From Mucilaginibacter ginkgonis (lineage in GTDB: Bacteria > Bacteroidota > Bacteroidia > Sphingobacteriales > Sphingobacteriaceae): a DNA stretch of 64,000 nucleotides. Of the stretch, positions 1-8,386 are shown piece by piece. Under the pieces are notes generated by a model, which was not told where the DNA came from, searched no databases, and saw nothing but the letters and a program-made list of their open reading frames with translations. The position numbers and the translations under genes are program-made. Numbering within the stretch: the stretch's first letter is position 1; each line of letters begins with the position of its first letter. Location: the NCBI RefSeq assembly GCF_009754905.2, contig NZ_CP066775.1, positions 3,100,001 to 3,164,000 on the forward strand. Direction: 5' to 3'.

Positions 1-101
1 TTGATCTTGGTGACAGATCTGTCAAGGAGCATTGGGATGCAGCTAAAAATAAGTCAGAAGTGCGCAAAGTGATAGATAGGTATTTGATAAAGGGCGTATA
101 A
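1..101 (+). CDS. C-terminal end of an unidentified protein (partial)
   Basis: An open frame runs from the window edge (first full codon at base 3) to a TAA stop at 99-101. It encodes 32 charged residues beginning DLGDRSVKEHWDAA and ending RYLIKGV. The gene starts outside the window, and the visible tail has no motif that I recognise. Only its strand and its stop are supported. Confidence 0.5.
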   Translation, partial: DLGDRSVKEHWDAAKNKSEVRKVIDRYLIKGV

Positions 102-109
102 AAACCAAG

Positions 110-176
110 TCATGCCCAACTTGTTTCGGCATCTCACATCCCAGTCAGGAGGGATCCCGAAACAAGTTCGGGATGA
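110..176. repeat. REP-like extragenic palindrome
   Basis: A perfect 12-bp inverted repeat (AACTTGTTTCGG at 118-129 and CCGAAACAAGTT at 157-168) is embedded in a longer imperfect one that begins TCAT and ends ATGA. It fills the gap between two genes transcribed towards each other. The arm sequence AACTTGTTTC resembles extragenic palindromes that I recall as common in Bacteroidota genomes; that is memory, not a search. Confidence 0.6.
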
Positions 177-186
177 CCCCATTCTT

Positions 187-1122
187 CTAAATATCTATCA
201 TCTCTTTCTTCTTTTTGGTTCGTAAGCGTTTGGGGATAAAATCGAGTATCTCGTTCTTAAGCGAATCTATCATGCGGCGTTTTACAAAATTCTTTTGTGT
301 TACCAGACTTATTTCACGGGCTGGCTCCGGCGATTTGAAATAGCGCACCTTGTCGAGCTGCTTTTCCGTTAGTTCGCTTAAGGCCAGTTCGGGTAATATA
401 GTCATACCGTCGTTTTGGTCAACCATACGTTTTAGGGTCTCGATACTACCAGTATTATACTCCAGATGCTGAAAGCCACGGCTGCTTTTGCGGCGCTGAC
501 AAACGTTTAATACCTGGTCGCGCATGCAATGGCCCTCGTTTAACAGCCACAATTCACTCATTTCTATATCGTCCGGAGTAATATGTTTCTTTGGAGCGAG
601 GCGGCTGTTCTTGGCAACGTAGGCCACGAAGTTTTCGTAAAAAAGCGGCGTTTCTGTTAGTGATGCCTCATGCAACGGAGTAGATAGTATCCCGCAATCC
701 AGCACACCTGATTTTATTTGATGAATGATCTGTTCTGTGGTTTGTTCCCATACCATCAGTTTTACCTGAGGATACTTCGCCATGAATTTGCTGATGAGCT
801 TGGGTAGCAAATAGGGTGCGACAGTCGGGATGATCCCGATCTTCAATTCGCCAGCCAAGTCCTTTTGCCTGTCTGTGATGATCTCCTTTATTTTCTGGTG
901 CTCTGCAAGTAAAACACGAGCCTGAACGATGATATCTTCGCCAATTTCAGTAGGAACTACTGGTTGTTTACTGCGGTCGAATATTTTGACGCCAAGCGTA
1001 TCTTCTAACTTTTGTACCTGCATACTTAATGTAGGCTGGGTTACGAAGCATTTTTCTGCAGCGGCAACAAAACTGCGATAGGTGTCAACGGCTACAACAT
1101 ACTCTAACTGGGTAACAGTCAT
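187..1122 (-). CDS. oxyR: OxyR-type LysR-family hydrogen peroxide sensor/regulator
   Basis: This is a LysR-family regulator of 311 residues. It has an N-terminal winged helix-turn-helix (MTVTQLEYVVAV, then FVTQPTLSMQVQKLE) and a C-terminal periplasmic-binding-like sensor domain. The segment NEGHCMRDQVLNVC carries two cysteines nine residues apart, exactly matching the peroxide-sensing pair C199/C208 of E. coli OxyR, so redox sensing is probably intact. The longest frame starts with TTG at 1146, but the ATG at 1122 starts at the usual LysR position and the extra eight codons lie inside a hairpin, so 1122 is preferred. It lies just downstream of glmS on the same strand. Family knowledge: OxyR controls catalase and peroxiredoxin genes, none of which is adjacent here. 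Confidence 0.9.
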   Translation of the reverse strand: MTVTQLEYVVAVDTYRSFVAAAEKCFVTQPTLSMQVQKLEDTLGVKIFDRSKQPVVPTEIGEDIIVQARVLLAEHQKIKEIITDRQKDLAGELKIGIIPTVAPYLLPKLISKFMAKYPQVKLMVWEQTTEQIIHQIKSGVLDCGILSTPLHEASLTETPLFYENFVAYVAKNSRLAPKKHITPDDIEMSELWLLNEGHCMRDQVLNVCQRRKSSRGFQHLEYNTGSIETLKRMVDQNDGMTILPELALSELTEKQLDKVRYFKSPEPAREISLVTQKNFVKRRMIDSLKNEILDFIPKRLRTKKKKEMIDI

Positions 1123-1159
1123 AAAAAAATCGATATCTTTTTTCAAAGATATCGATTTT
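1119..1159 (-). terminator. Perfect 15-bp hairpin between glmS and oxyR
   Basis: AAAATCGATATCTTT (1126-1140) is repeated as its exact reverse complement at 1145-1159 with four bases between. Read on the minus strand the loop is GAAA, and the second arm runs into a T tract that leads straight into the oxyR ATG. The shape is that of a terminator or attenuator behind glmS, but the stem is AT-rich. It could equally be an operator. Confidence 0.55.
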
Positions 1160-1180
1160 GATTATAACAATTAACAATGC

Positions 1181-3016
1181 CTATTCCACAGTTACTGATT
1201 TTGCAAGGTTTCTTGGCTGGTCTACATTGCAGCCACGTAAAACCGCGATATGATATGACAATAACTGCAGCGGGATAGTTGCCAAAAGCGGCACAAATGC
1301 TTCTGACACTTCCGGTATCTCAATGGTATGTTCTGCCATATCGCGCACAATTGTATCGCCTTCAGTTACTATGGCAATAACGCGGCCGCCACGGGCTTTC
1401 ACTTCCTGGATGTTAGAAATTACTTTCTCATAAGAAGAATTTTGCGTGGCGATAAACACAACCGGCATATCCGCGTCTATTAAGGCGATAGGCCCGTGCT
1501 TCATCTCTGCAGCAGGATAACCTTCTGCGTGAATGTAGGATATTTCTTTAAGCTTTAAAGCACCCTCCAAGGCGACCGGAAACGAGCTTCCGCGACCCAG
1601 GAATAAACAGTTTGAAGCATCTTTATATTCTTCGCTAATTGTTTTGATGTGATCATTCGCCGCAAAGGTTTTTTGTATCAGCGCAGGGATGTTGTTTAGC
1701 TCTGTAAGGTATTCAATCAGCTTGCTTTCTGTAATAGCACCGCGTTGCTGTGCTGTATAAAACGCTAGCATGGTAAGTGCCGTAACCTGTGCCGTAAATG
1801 CTTTTGTTGATGCCACACCAATTTCCGGACCGGCATGTGTATAAACGCCGGCATGGCTTAGGCGTGGAATTGATGCTCCCACTACATTGCAGATACCAAA
1901 TATTGTGGCACCCCGTTCTTTTGCCAATTCAATAGCAGCCATCGTATCAGCTGTTTCTCCTGATTGCGATATTGCAATAACAACATCCTTTTCAGTAATT
2001 ATCGGGTTACGGTATCTAAACTCAGAAGCGTACTCAACCTCGACCGGCACACGGGCATATTCTTCGATCAAATATTCGCCAACTAAGCCTGCATGCCACG
2101 ACGTACCACAGGCCACGATTATAATTCGGTCAATATTTTTAAGTTTTTCCGCATATTCCTTAATCCCTCCTAATTGAACCAGCCCCCTGTCGGGGTAAAT
2201 ACGCCCGCGGAGACAGTCACCCACAGAGCGTGGTTGCTCATATATCTCTTTTAACATAAAGTGATCGTAGCCGCCCTTTTCTAACATCTCTAACTGCAAC
2301 TCCAGTTTTTGGATATACGGCGTTTGCACTTTGTTGTCAATGCTCTTGATTAACAAGTCGTCACGTTTTATGTAAGCGATCTCATTATCGTTAAGGTATA
2401 TCACATTTTTGGTATACTCAACAATTGGAGTTGCATCAGAGGCTATGAAATATTCGCCTTTCCCCACGCCAATTACCATCGGGCTGCCCTTTCGTGCAGC
2501 AATGATCTGATCGGGATCATCAACGCTCATGATTACGATAGCATAAGCGCCAACTACCCTGTTTAAAGCAAGACGCACACATTCATTTAGATCAAGATTG
2601 GTTTCGTTGCGGATATCTTCAACAAGGTGTATCAAAACCTCGGTATCTGTATCGCTTTTAAAGACGTGGCCTTTTGCAAGCAGGGCCTCTTTTACTACAG
2701 CATAGTTTTCAATAATGCCATTATGGATAATGGTAAGTTTTCTGTCGCCCGATGAATGGGGATGTGAATTGCGGTCGCTCGGTGCGCCATGGGTAGCCCA
2801 ACGAGTGTGCCCCATGGCAACGGTACCGTCTGTATCAATATCCTTTACAAAGTTCTCCAGGTCACTTACTTTTCCGGCCTTTTTATAAACCTTGAGGCCA
2901 TTATTTTGCACAGCGACACCGGCACTATCGTAACCCCGGTACTCAAGCCTGTGTAGTCCTTTTATCACAATGGGATAAGCATCCCTAAAACCTATATAAC
3001 CAACAATTCCGCACAT
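1181..3016 (-). CDS. glmS: Glutamine--fructose-6-phosphate aminotransferase (isomerizing)
   Basis: GlmS makes glucosamine-6-phosphate from fructose-6-phosphate and glutamine, the first committed step to UDP-GlcNAc for peptidoglycan and lipid A. The 611-residue length is the family's usual one. The N-terminus MCGIVGYIG supplies Cys2, the glutaminase nucleophile exposed after Met removal. It is followed by the class II amidotransferase motifs HTRWATHG and HNGIIENY. Two SIS sugar-isomerase domains follow, with CGTSWHAG, SQSGETADT and ESSYIHAEG-like segments, and the expected C-terminus PRNLAKSVTVE is present. No glmS ribozyme was recognised upstream, which fits a non-Firmicute. A terminator of the preceding gene lies just upstream, so glmS is probably transcribed from its own promoter. 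Confidence 0.98.
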   Translation of the reverse strand: MCGIVGYIGFRDAYPIVIKGLHRLEYRGYDSAGVAVQNNGLKVYKKAGKVSDLENFVKDIDTDGTVAMGHTRWATHGAPSDRNSHPHSSGDRKLTIIHNGIIENYAVVKEALLAKGHVFKSDTDTEVLIHLVEDIRNETNLDLNECVRLALNRVVGAYAIVIMSVDDPDQIIAARKGSPMVIGVGKGEYFIASDATPIVEYTKNVIYLNDNEIAYIKRDDLLIKSIDNKVQTPYIQKLELQLEMLEKGGYDHFMLKEIYEQPRSVGDCLRGRIYPDRGLVQLGGIKEYAEKLKNIDRIIIVACGTSWHAGLVGEYLIEEYARVPVEVEYASEFRYRNPIITEKDVVIAISQSGETADTMAAIELAKERGATIFGICNVVGASIPRLSHAGVYTHAGPEIGVASTKAFTAQVTALTMLAFYTAQQRGAITESKLIEYLTELNNIPALIQKTFAANDHIKTISEEYKDASNCLFLGRGSSFPVALEGALKLKEISYIHAEGYPAAEMKHGPIALIDADMPVVFIATQNSSYEKVISNIQEVKARGGRVIAIVTEGDTIVRDMAEHTIEIPEVSEAFVPLLATIPLQLLSYHIAVLRGCNVDQPRNLAKSVTVE

Positions 3017-3043
3017 AGTAGTCTGTATTATAATATTTAAACC

Positions 3044-3086
3044 AAAAAGGCTTGTAAACGCTCGCTAAACTAAGCATTTACAAGCC
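3044..3086 (-). terminator. Terminator behind the DUF4270 gene
   Basis: On the minus strand GGCTTGTAAA (3077-3086) pairs with TTTACAAGCC (3049-3058), and the stem is followed by a run of T at 3044-3048. It lies between the DUF4270 stop and the glmS start, so it separates the two transcripts. Confidence 0.75.
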
Positions 3087-3123
3087 AAATCAGAAGTTTT
3101 GCTTATGGCTGTTATCGCATATG

Positions 3124-4542
3124 TTATTGCGTAGCCTTGGTATAAATAATATTCAATTTCATTCGATAAGGGAAATTTGCAGATGCCTTATTAGTAACGC
3201 CACCTGTAGCATAAGTACGCGCAGCGGTCTGCGGCGTAGCTGCAATAGGAACGGTTGTTAGAGAAGTTGTATCGATTGGCGCAATATAGGTCCCATAATC
3301 CGGAGTTTTACCGCGGGCGAGATCTGAGACATATCCCGTAATAATAAAATGATAGCTGTTGTCCAGATTATTAAAAATACCGCCAAAAACACCTGCACTT
3401 ATAAAACGTGAATCTGTGAGAGTACTTGTAGAACCGCCGGTTGCATCAGGTATTGCGATGCGCTGTTTAGCGATATCAAACCTGTACATAGTTAATCTCG
3501 GTAAAGCCTTATAAGAGATGTTTGACCCCGGTACCGGCGTAATAACCAATTCAGCGCGACTGATAACCGCATTTGCTCCTGCTGTCGCTAGAAAGTTTTT
3601 AATATAAGGAAACGCGATCTTGGCCCGTAAACCGCCCAGCCCGTCAAGATAGATGGTTTCCTGTGGTGCAGTAGTATTTAGAGCTGCCGTTACCGCAGTA
3701 GTATAAGTATGTTTTATCTCGGCCGCACGTTGTGCTAAAGGCAAACTAACTACCGCGGTGTCTATAACGGCCGTTGTTGGGTTAACGGCTTTATAATAAA
3801 CGTCTATGCGGCTAGAATCGCCGTTGATAAAGAACCGGCCACCATTTCCTGCCTGCGTTTTGTCAAGCGTGATGTAGAGGCCCTTAACCTGGTTTTGAAA
3901 TAATGTGTTTGAACCTAGAGTGGTAGAATTGGCATTAAATAAATTACTTGCAATAAAGTTGGTACTAATTTTTACACGCAACTGCGCAGGCACGCTTTTT
4001 AACGTATCCGGCTTACCGGTTACAATGTCTGTGATCTTGAATGGCGTATGAGTACGCGAATTAAAGGTTTGCGAACCCAGCAAAACATTGCTTACACTCC
4101 AGATCTTATTATTGTAATAAGTAGTTGTAGCAGATGGCTTCTCTGCTAACTGGTAAATATTTGCTTTATACTTTGAAGTTAAAGAGTCTCCGTAAAATCC
4201 ATCAGCATATCGCAGGATCAAAACCGCTGAATCAATAGTTAATGTTCCGGATGGCAACGTATATCCGGCGTTGCCCGGCAAACTTATCGCGGCAGCAATA
4301 TTTGCCTCAGATGTTCCAATTATAGGATCCTTAAAATAAGCCAGGGGTGTTTTGGCTAAGCCGGATGTTACAACGGTATCTTCAGAAACAGTATTGGTCC
4401 AAAGTGTCGAGGTATCAGTTAGCGTGCCGTTAACCTGCTGCGAAGGATCGATTATCAAACCAAGGTTGTTTTGGTTTTTGCAGCTATTTAAAAGAAAAAG
4501 ACTTATCAACAAGGTTAATAAGTCTAATCGGAAAAATTTCAT
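3124..4542 (-). CDS. DUF4270 family lipoprotein
   Basis: A 472-residue exported protein. The N-terminus MKFFRLDLL, a hydrophobic stretch and the lipobox LLNSC (Cys21) mark a lipoprotein. The body is beta-rich and contains DTSTLWTNTVSEDT near the start and DSAVLILRYADGFYGDS, features of DUF4270 proteins found in Bacteroidota. Function is unknown. The longest frame begins at a TTG (4563) inside the preceding gene; the ATG at 4542 gives a proper signal peptide and lies 13 bp after that gene's stop. It follows the starch-synthase-like gene on the same strand, so the two are probably co-transcribed. Family assignment is from memory of the sequence type. Confidence 0.8.
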   Translation of the reverse strand: MKFFRLDLLTLLISLFLLNSCKNQNNLGLIIDPSQQVNGTLTDTSTLWTNTVSEDTVVTSGLAKTPLAYFKDPIIGTSEANIAAAISLPGNAGYTLPSGTLTIDSAVLILRYADGFYGDSLTSKYKANIYQLAEKPSATTTYYNNKIWSVSNVLLGSQTFNSRTHTPFKITDIVTGKPDTLKSVPAQLRVKISTNFIASNLFNANSTTLGSNTLFQNQVKGLYITLDKTQAGNGGRFFINGDSSRIDVYYKAVNPTTAVIDTAVVSLPLAQRAAEIKHTYTTAVTAALNTTAPQETIYLDGLGGLRAKIAFPYIKNFLATAGANAVISRAELVITPVPGSNISYKALPRLTMYRFDIAKQRIAIPDATGGSTSTLTDSRFISAGVFGGIFNNLDNSYHFIITGYVSDLARGKTPDYGTYIAPIDTTSLTTVPIAATPQTAARTYATGGVTNKASANFPYRMKLNIIYTKATQ

Positions 4543-4555
4543 ATACACTATATCT

Positions 4556-5380
4556 TTAAGCAACGTTTACCAACTCTTCGCTGGTTATTTCGTCGTAAAA
4601 GTTGGAATAATTTTCATAATCTGTAGTCGAATCAAATTCCAATACAGGTTTTTGGCTGTTTTTAACATTATTTAACACATCAGCGTCAATGTTTTCGCTA
4701 GCTAATACCACTGCATCACTGTAAAATATAGCGCCGTTATGCAGCGCGTTATTTGTACCTGCTTTATAAACCTCGGTATGTTCTTCGGTCATATCGCTCA
4801 TTACAGCTTTGTGCGCAAAATTTTCATCAAGTTTACCTGAGAACTCATTTTCGTAAACCGAGTAAACAACTTTAGCATGTTTAAACGTAGGGTCGTCTTT
4901 ATATGTGTTCTTTAAATATGCAGGCACTAGAGAGCTCATCCAGCCATGACAATGCACTACGTCTGGCGACCAGCCTAACTTTTTAACAGTTTCTAAAGCA
5001 CCTTTGCAGAAAAAGATCATACGCTCATCGTTATCAGCATAAAACTTGCCGTCTTTATCCGTAAAAACGTGTTTACGCTGAAAATATTCTTCGTTATCCA
5101 GGAAATATACCTGCATGCGAGCCGACGGGATAGAAGCTACTTTAATAATAAGCGGGTTATCATTATCATTGATGATAATGTTCATGCCCGAAAGACGAAT
5201 AACTTCATGAAGGCGGTTACGGCGCTCATTGATATTTCCGAAACGAGGCATAAGGATGCGGATTTCAAATCCTTTATCCTGCATGGCCTGCGGCAATTGC
5301 CTGGTTATTTCAGAAATTTTTGAGAGCTCGAGAAAAGGCGACATTTCATGAGTTATGAACAGAAGCTTAGATTTACCCAT
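4556..5380 (-). CDS. Glycogen/starch synthase-like protein, catalytic-N-domain only
   Basis: A 274-residue protein resembling the N-terminal (GT5) half of glycogen synthase: LLFITHEMSPF, then QLPQAMQDKGFEIRILMPRFG and DVVHCHGWMSSLVPAYLK. Full glycogen synthases are about 480 residues and carry a second GT1-type domain, which is absent here. The ADP-glucose-binding KxGGL motif near the start of the family reads KISEI. The protein therefore looks like a non-canonical relative and may not make glycogen. It is divergent from panC (about 150 bp apart) and precedes the DUF4270 lipoprotein gene by 13 bp. Automatic annotation would call it glycogen/starch synthase; I trust the fold but not the activity. 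Confidence 0.75.
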   Translation of the reverse strand: MGKSKLLFITHEMSPFLELSKISEITRQLPQAMQDKGFEIRILMPRFGNINERRNRLHEVIRLSGMNIIINDNDNPLIIKVASIPSARMQVYFLDNEEYFQRKHVFTDKDGKFYADNDERMIFFCKGALETVKKLGWSPDVVHCHGWMSSLVPAYLKNTYKDDPTFKHAKVVYSVYENEFSGKLDENFAHKAVMSDMTEEHTEVYKAGTNNALHNGAIFYSDAVVLASENIDADVLNNVKNSQKPVLEFDSTTDYENYSNFYDEITSEELVNVA

Positions 5381-5474
5381 CTCTAATTAAGAATTAAATT
5401 TAGTTTCGCTCAAAAATTTGAGTCTGCAAATATACTCAATATGTTAATAACTATCAACCATATATGCAACTAAG

Positions 5475-5507
5475 TTTGGATAATTTTAATCTAATGCACA
5501 CCTTTGC
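5475..5507 (+). promoter_or_regulatory. Candidate Bacteroidota promoter of panC
   Basis: TTTG at 5475-5478 is separated by 20 bases from CACCTTTGC at 5499-5507. This is one base off the phylum's TTTG-N19-TAnnTTTG promoter consensus. It sits 22 bp before the panC start. Confidence 0.5.
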
Positions 5508-5529
5508 CAACTTTTTTAAACCGTAAGGC

Positions 5530-6366
5530 TTGGAAATTTTTTACACAAAAGATTCGCTTCAAAAACATCTTAAGATATTGAAGCAAAAGGGACAAACCAT
5601 TGGCTTGGTGCCAACAATGGGTGCCCTTCATAAGGGGCACTTGTCTCTACTGGAGATTTCCAAACAGCAAACTGACATTAGCGTTTGCACCATTTTTGTA
5701 AACCCTACGCAGTTTACTAACGCTGATGACCTTAAAAACTATCCCCGTCCAATAAAAACTGACATTGCAAAGTTAAAAACTGCGGATTGTGATGTATTGT
5801 TTATGCCCGGTATAGAAGAAATGTATGCCGCAAATGAGCAATGGCATATAGAACTTGGAGATCTGGAGCATTTGCTGGAGGGCAAGTTTCGGCCGGGGCA
5901 CTATCAGGGCGTGACACAAATTGTGTATAAACTCTTTACACTGGTTGAGCCCGATAAAGCTTTTTTCGGCCAGAAGGATTATCAGCAGTTTTTGGTGATC
6001 AACAAAATGGTAGAAATATTTAGGCTGCCGATCAAACTTGTCATGTGCCCGATATTACGTGAGCCGGATGGCTTGGCCATGAGCTCGCGGAATATTCACT
6101 TATCTGCCGAAGAGCACCAAAACGCCCTTATACTTAGCAGAGCTTTGTGGTATATAAAAGACAGCTTTAATGGCGAAACCCTAAAAGACCTGCTAAATAA
6201 AGGCCGGGATATGATTACTGCCCAAAACGGTGTCGAACTGGAATACTTTGAAGTCGCGGATGCAGAAACACTGCGCCCCACAAACGAACAAACCGCTCAT
6301 ATAGTTGCGCTCACGGCCGCTAAAGTTGGCAGCACAAGGCTGATAGACAATATGATACTACGTTGA
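5530..6366 (+). CDS. panC: Pantothenate synthetase
   Basis: PanC joins pantoate to beta-alanine using ATP to form pantothenate, the precursor of coenzyme A. The 278-residue protein has the nucleotidyl-transferase signature [11 protein letters not shown], then [20 protein letters not shown] and the C-terminal MSSRN segment, all typical. The start is a TTG: an in-frame TAA lies at 5524-5526, and the next Met is inside the essential GALHKGH motif, so no ATG can serve. panD follows on the same strand after 46 bp and supplies beta-alanine, so the pair forms a vitamin B5 unit. panB was not seen. Confidence 0.97.
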   Translation: MEIFYTKDSLQKHLKILKQKGQTIGLVPTMGALHKGHLSLLEISKQQTDISVCTIFVNPTQFTNADDLKNYPRPIKTDIAKLKTADCDVLFMPGIEEMYAANEQWHIELGDLEHLLEGKFRPGHYQGVTQIVYKLFTLVEPDKAFFGQKDYQQFLVINKMVEIFRLPIKLVMCPILREPDGLAMSSRNIHLSAEEHQNALILSRALWYIKDSFNGETLKDLLNKGRDMITAQNGVELEYFEVADAETLRPTNEQTAHIVALTAAKVGSTRLIDNMILR

Positions 6367-6399
6367 TGATGGCTTATGTTATGCGGAACAACTTATTTA

Positions 6400-6408
6400 T
6401 ACCTTTGC
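6400..6408 (+). promoter_or_regulatory. -7 promoter box just before panD
   Basis: TACCTTTGC matches the Bacteroidota TAnnTTTG box exactly and ends only 4 bp before the panD ATG. If used, transcription would start at about the start codon, giving a leaderless or nearly leaderless panD mRNA in addition to read-through from panC. Confidence 0.5.
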
Positions 6409-6412
6409 ACCT

Positions 6413-6763
6413 ATGATAATTGAGGTTTTAAAATCAAAGATACATCGTGCTAAAGTAACGCAAGCCGAGCTTAATTACGTTGGCAGCATTACCATAGATG
6501 AGGACCTCATAGATGCCGCCAACATTATCCCGAATGAAAAGGTGCAGGTGGTTAACAACAACAATGGCGCACGTTTTGAAACTTATGTAATCAAAGGCGA
6601 ACGCGGCAGCGGTATCATTTGTCTTAACGGGGCAGCTGCCAGGCTGGCTCAAGTGGGCGATATTGTGATCATTATCAGCTACGCCCATATGGAAATGGAA
6701 GAGGCCCGCAAATACGAACCGCTTTTGGTTTTTCCTGATTCTGATAATAAATTAATCAAATAA
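6413..6763 (+). CDS. panD: Aspartate 1-decarboxylase (pyruvoyl enzyme)
   Basis: PanD converts L-aspartate to beta-alanine for pantothenate synthesis. The 116-residue proenzyme has the self-cleavage site YVGSITID, with Gly24-Ser25; cleavage generates the pyruvoyl group on Ser25. Other family segments are SKIHRAKVT (pos. 8-16), [16 protein letters not shown] and ISYAHM. Length is normal for the family. It is downstream of panC, and its stop is only 2 bp from the convergent stop of the next gene. Confidence 0.97.
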   Translation: MIIEVLKSKIHRAKVTQAELNYVGSITIDEDLIDAANIIPNEKVQVVNNNNGARFETYVIKGERGSGIICLNGAAARLAQVGDIVIIISYAHMEMEEARKYEPLLVFPDSDNKLIK

Positions 6764-6765
6764 GA

Positions 6766-7212
6766 CTATCTGTACAGGTTAAGCTTTTGCTCTAGCGTAT
6801 TGGTGGGATTCGTTTCAGTATAATATAATTGCAGGTCTGTGGCTGTTAACACCGGCAGATCAAACCCCGAAGCATAATCTATATAACCGGTGTTGGTGAT
6901 ATACAATTTATTGTTGTTTATTTTCCAGTTACCTTTGTAAGTGGTGTTGGTTTCTACAATGGTCAATGAGCCGTCTGCCTTGAAATTAAAATAATCTGAG
7001 GCAGTATACTTAGTCGTGTCTTTTCTGTTTGATCCTAAAACGGTATAGCTGCCAATCGCATTTTTAATACTCCATTTACCAATAATCTGTTGTTGCTGGG
7101 CGAGTTGTACAGACGATACTTTTTTACAACTAATTATTACTGCAGCGAGCAGGATAAAGACTGCTATTTGACAGAGCTTTTTTACAGATGTAATATTGTT
7201 TAAACTTTTCAT
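6766..7212 (-). CDS. Small lipocalin-like lipoprotein
   Basis: A 148-residue protein with a hydrophobic leader and lipobox VIISC (Cys29). The mature part reads QQIIGKWSIKNAIG, then FKADGSLTIVE, GNWKINNNKLYI, a pattern of short beta strands like the small lipocalin-like domains common in Bacteroidota lipoproteins. No enzymatic residues are recognisable. It is convergent with panD (2 bp between the stops) and alone in its orientation. Function unknown. Confidence 0.75.
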   Translation of the reverse strand: MKSLNNITSVKKLCQIAVFILLAAVIISCKKVSSVQLAQQQQIIGKWSIKNAIGSYTVLGSNRKDTTKYTASDYFNFKADGSLTIVETNTTYKGNWKINNNKLYITNTGYIDYASGFDLPVLTATDLQLYYTETNPTNTLEQKLNLYR

Positions 7213-7352
7213 TTAGGGGTCTTGCTTAATCTGCAAATATATGCTTAATGTGCAGATTGAATTTGCGTTAACGATTTATCAGTTTTTAACAATTGGTGTT
7301 GGAGTTAACATGTAAGTATTGTTTATCTTAGTTGTGCTAAACCGGCGCAATT

Positions 7353-8354
7353 ATGAAATGCTTTTATCTTTTTTCCTTGGTTTTTGCGTATATAAATTGT
7401 TGTTCACAGACGCCTGTGTACCAAAAATCTCAGCATATATATTTTTACAAGTTTGGCGGCAATGCTACTGTTTCCATCATAGACAGTGCCGATATAATAC
7501 AGGTTGTGACCGACCCTGACGAAGGCTACAAGCTTTTTACAGTTGAAGAATTCTATAAAAATGAAAGGCCAAGGTTTATCGGCAAATCATCTACTCTTCA
7601 TCCGTTAACTTTGGAAGGCCCGGCTATAACATTTTATGCTAATGGTCATAAAAACTTTATCGGGACTTTTAAAGCCAACCAACCTTTAGGCGAAACATAT
7701 GAGCACTACCCAAACGGCAGACTTTACGCTATAATGGAATACAAGCCTAAAAAGGTAGCTTTTGATATTTTTAGCTCAACGCAATCTACACGTGACTCCC
7801 TTTTCGTTTCATCGTATGATTCACTGGGTAACGCGACGTTAGAGAACGGCAAGGGATATTTTTTTAAATACAGCCCTGATTTTAAAGCGGTTACTGAAGA
7901 AGGCCCCATTGAGAATATGCGCCGCAATGGTTTGTGGAAAGGCATTGACAAGAAAAACAGCTTTACCTTTACAGAAATTTATGAAAGGGGTAAATTGGTA
8001 TCCGGCGATGCAATGGATTCAACCGGCGTGCATTATAAGTATACCGAGCGGATCAAGCCTGCGTCATATCCGGGCGGAACATTATCCTATTCGATGTTCG
8101 TTGGCTCTAGGCTTAGAAATTCTATTTACCAAAATAAAAGAAACGGTGTTGTCGCTGTTAAATTCGAGATTACCGCGGCAGGCAAACTTTGCGATTTTAA
8201 GATCGTAAAATCGTTAGACAACGGGGTTGATGAGGAAGCTCTTGGTTTTTTTAAATCTTCGCCTGATTGGTTGCCGGCAGAACTTTACGGGAAAAAGGTT
8301 TCGTCTTATTATACAGCACCTTTGAGCTTTGGCTACGGCCCGCCGCGCTTGTAA
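7353..8354 (+). CDS. Exported protein with MORN-like repeat and TonB-C-like domain, paralogue 1
   Basis: A 333-residue secreted protein, first of three tandem paralogues. The signal peptide is MKCFYLFSLVFAYINCCSQ. The middle has an antitoxin/MORN-like element (EHYPNGRLYAIMEYK). The C-terminal 90 residues (PGGTLSYSMFVGSRL, VAVKFEITAAGKLCDFKIV, DEEALGFFKSSPDWLPA) resemble the TonB C-terminal domain. There is no membrane anchor or proline-rich spacer, so it is unlikely to be a working TonB. The start ATG fits the signal peptide. Role unknown; a cell-envelope protein is likely. The next paralogue follows after 32 bp. Confidence 0.8.
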   Translation: MKCFYLFSLVFAYINCCSQTPVYQKSQHIYFYKFGGNATVSIIDSADIIQVVTDPDEGYKLFTVEEFYKNERPRFIGKSSTLHPLTLEGPAITFYANGHKNFIGTFKANQPLGETYEHYPNGRLYAIMEYKPKKVAFDIFSSTQSTRDSLFVSSYDSLGNATLENGKGYFFKYSPDFKAVTEEGPIENMRRNGLWKGIDKKNSFTFTEIYERGKLVSGDAMDSTGVHYKYTERIKPASYPGGTLSYSMFVGSRLRNSIYQNKRNGVVAVKFEITAAGKLCDFKIVKSLDNGVDEEALGFFKSSPDWLPAELYGKKVSSYYTAPLSFGYGPPRL

Positions 8355-8386
8355 TTTACGACTATTCAACGTTGACAGTTAACCAC

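Noticed and set aside
1144..1146. TTG start of oxyR at 1146
   Set aside because: The eight extra codons fall inside a perfect hairpin and lack homology; the ATG at 1122 fits the LysR start.
3017..3123. glmS ribozyme
   Set aside because: The leader holds the preceding gene's terminator and shows no ribozyme core; the class is not expected in this phylum.
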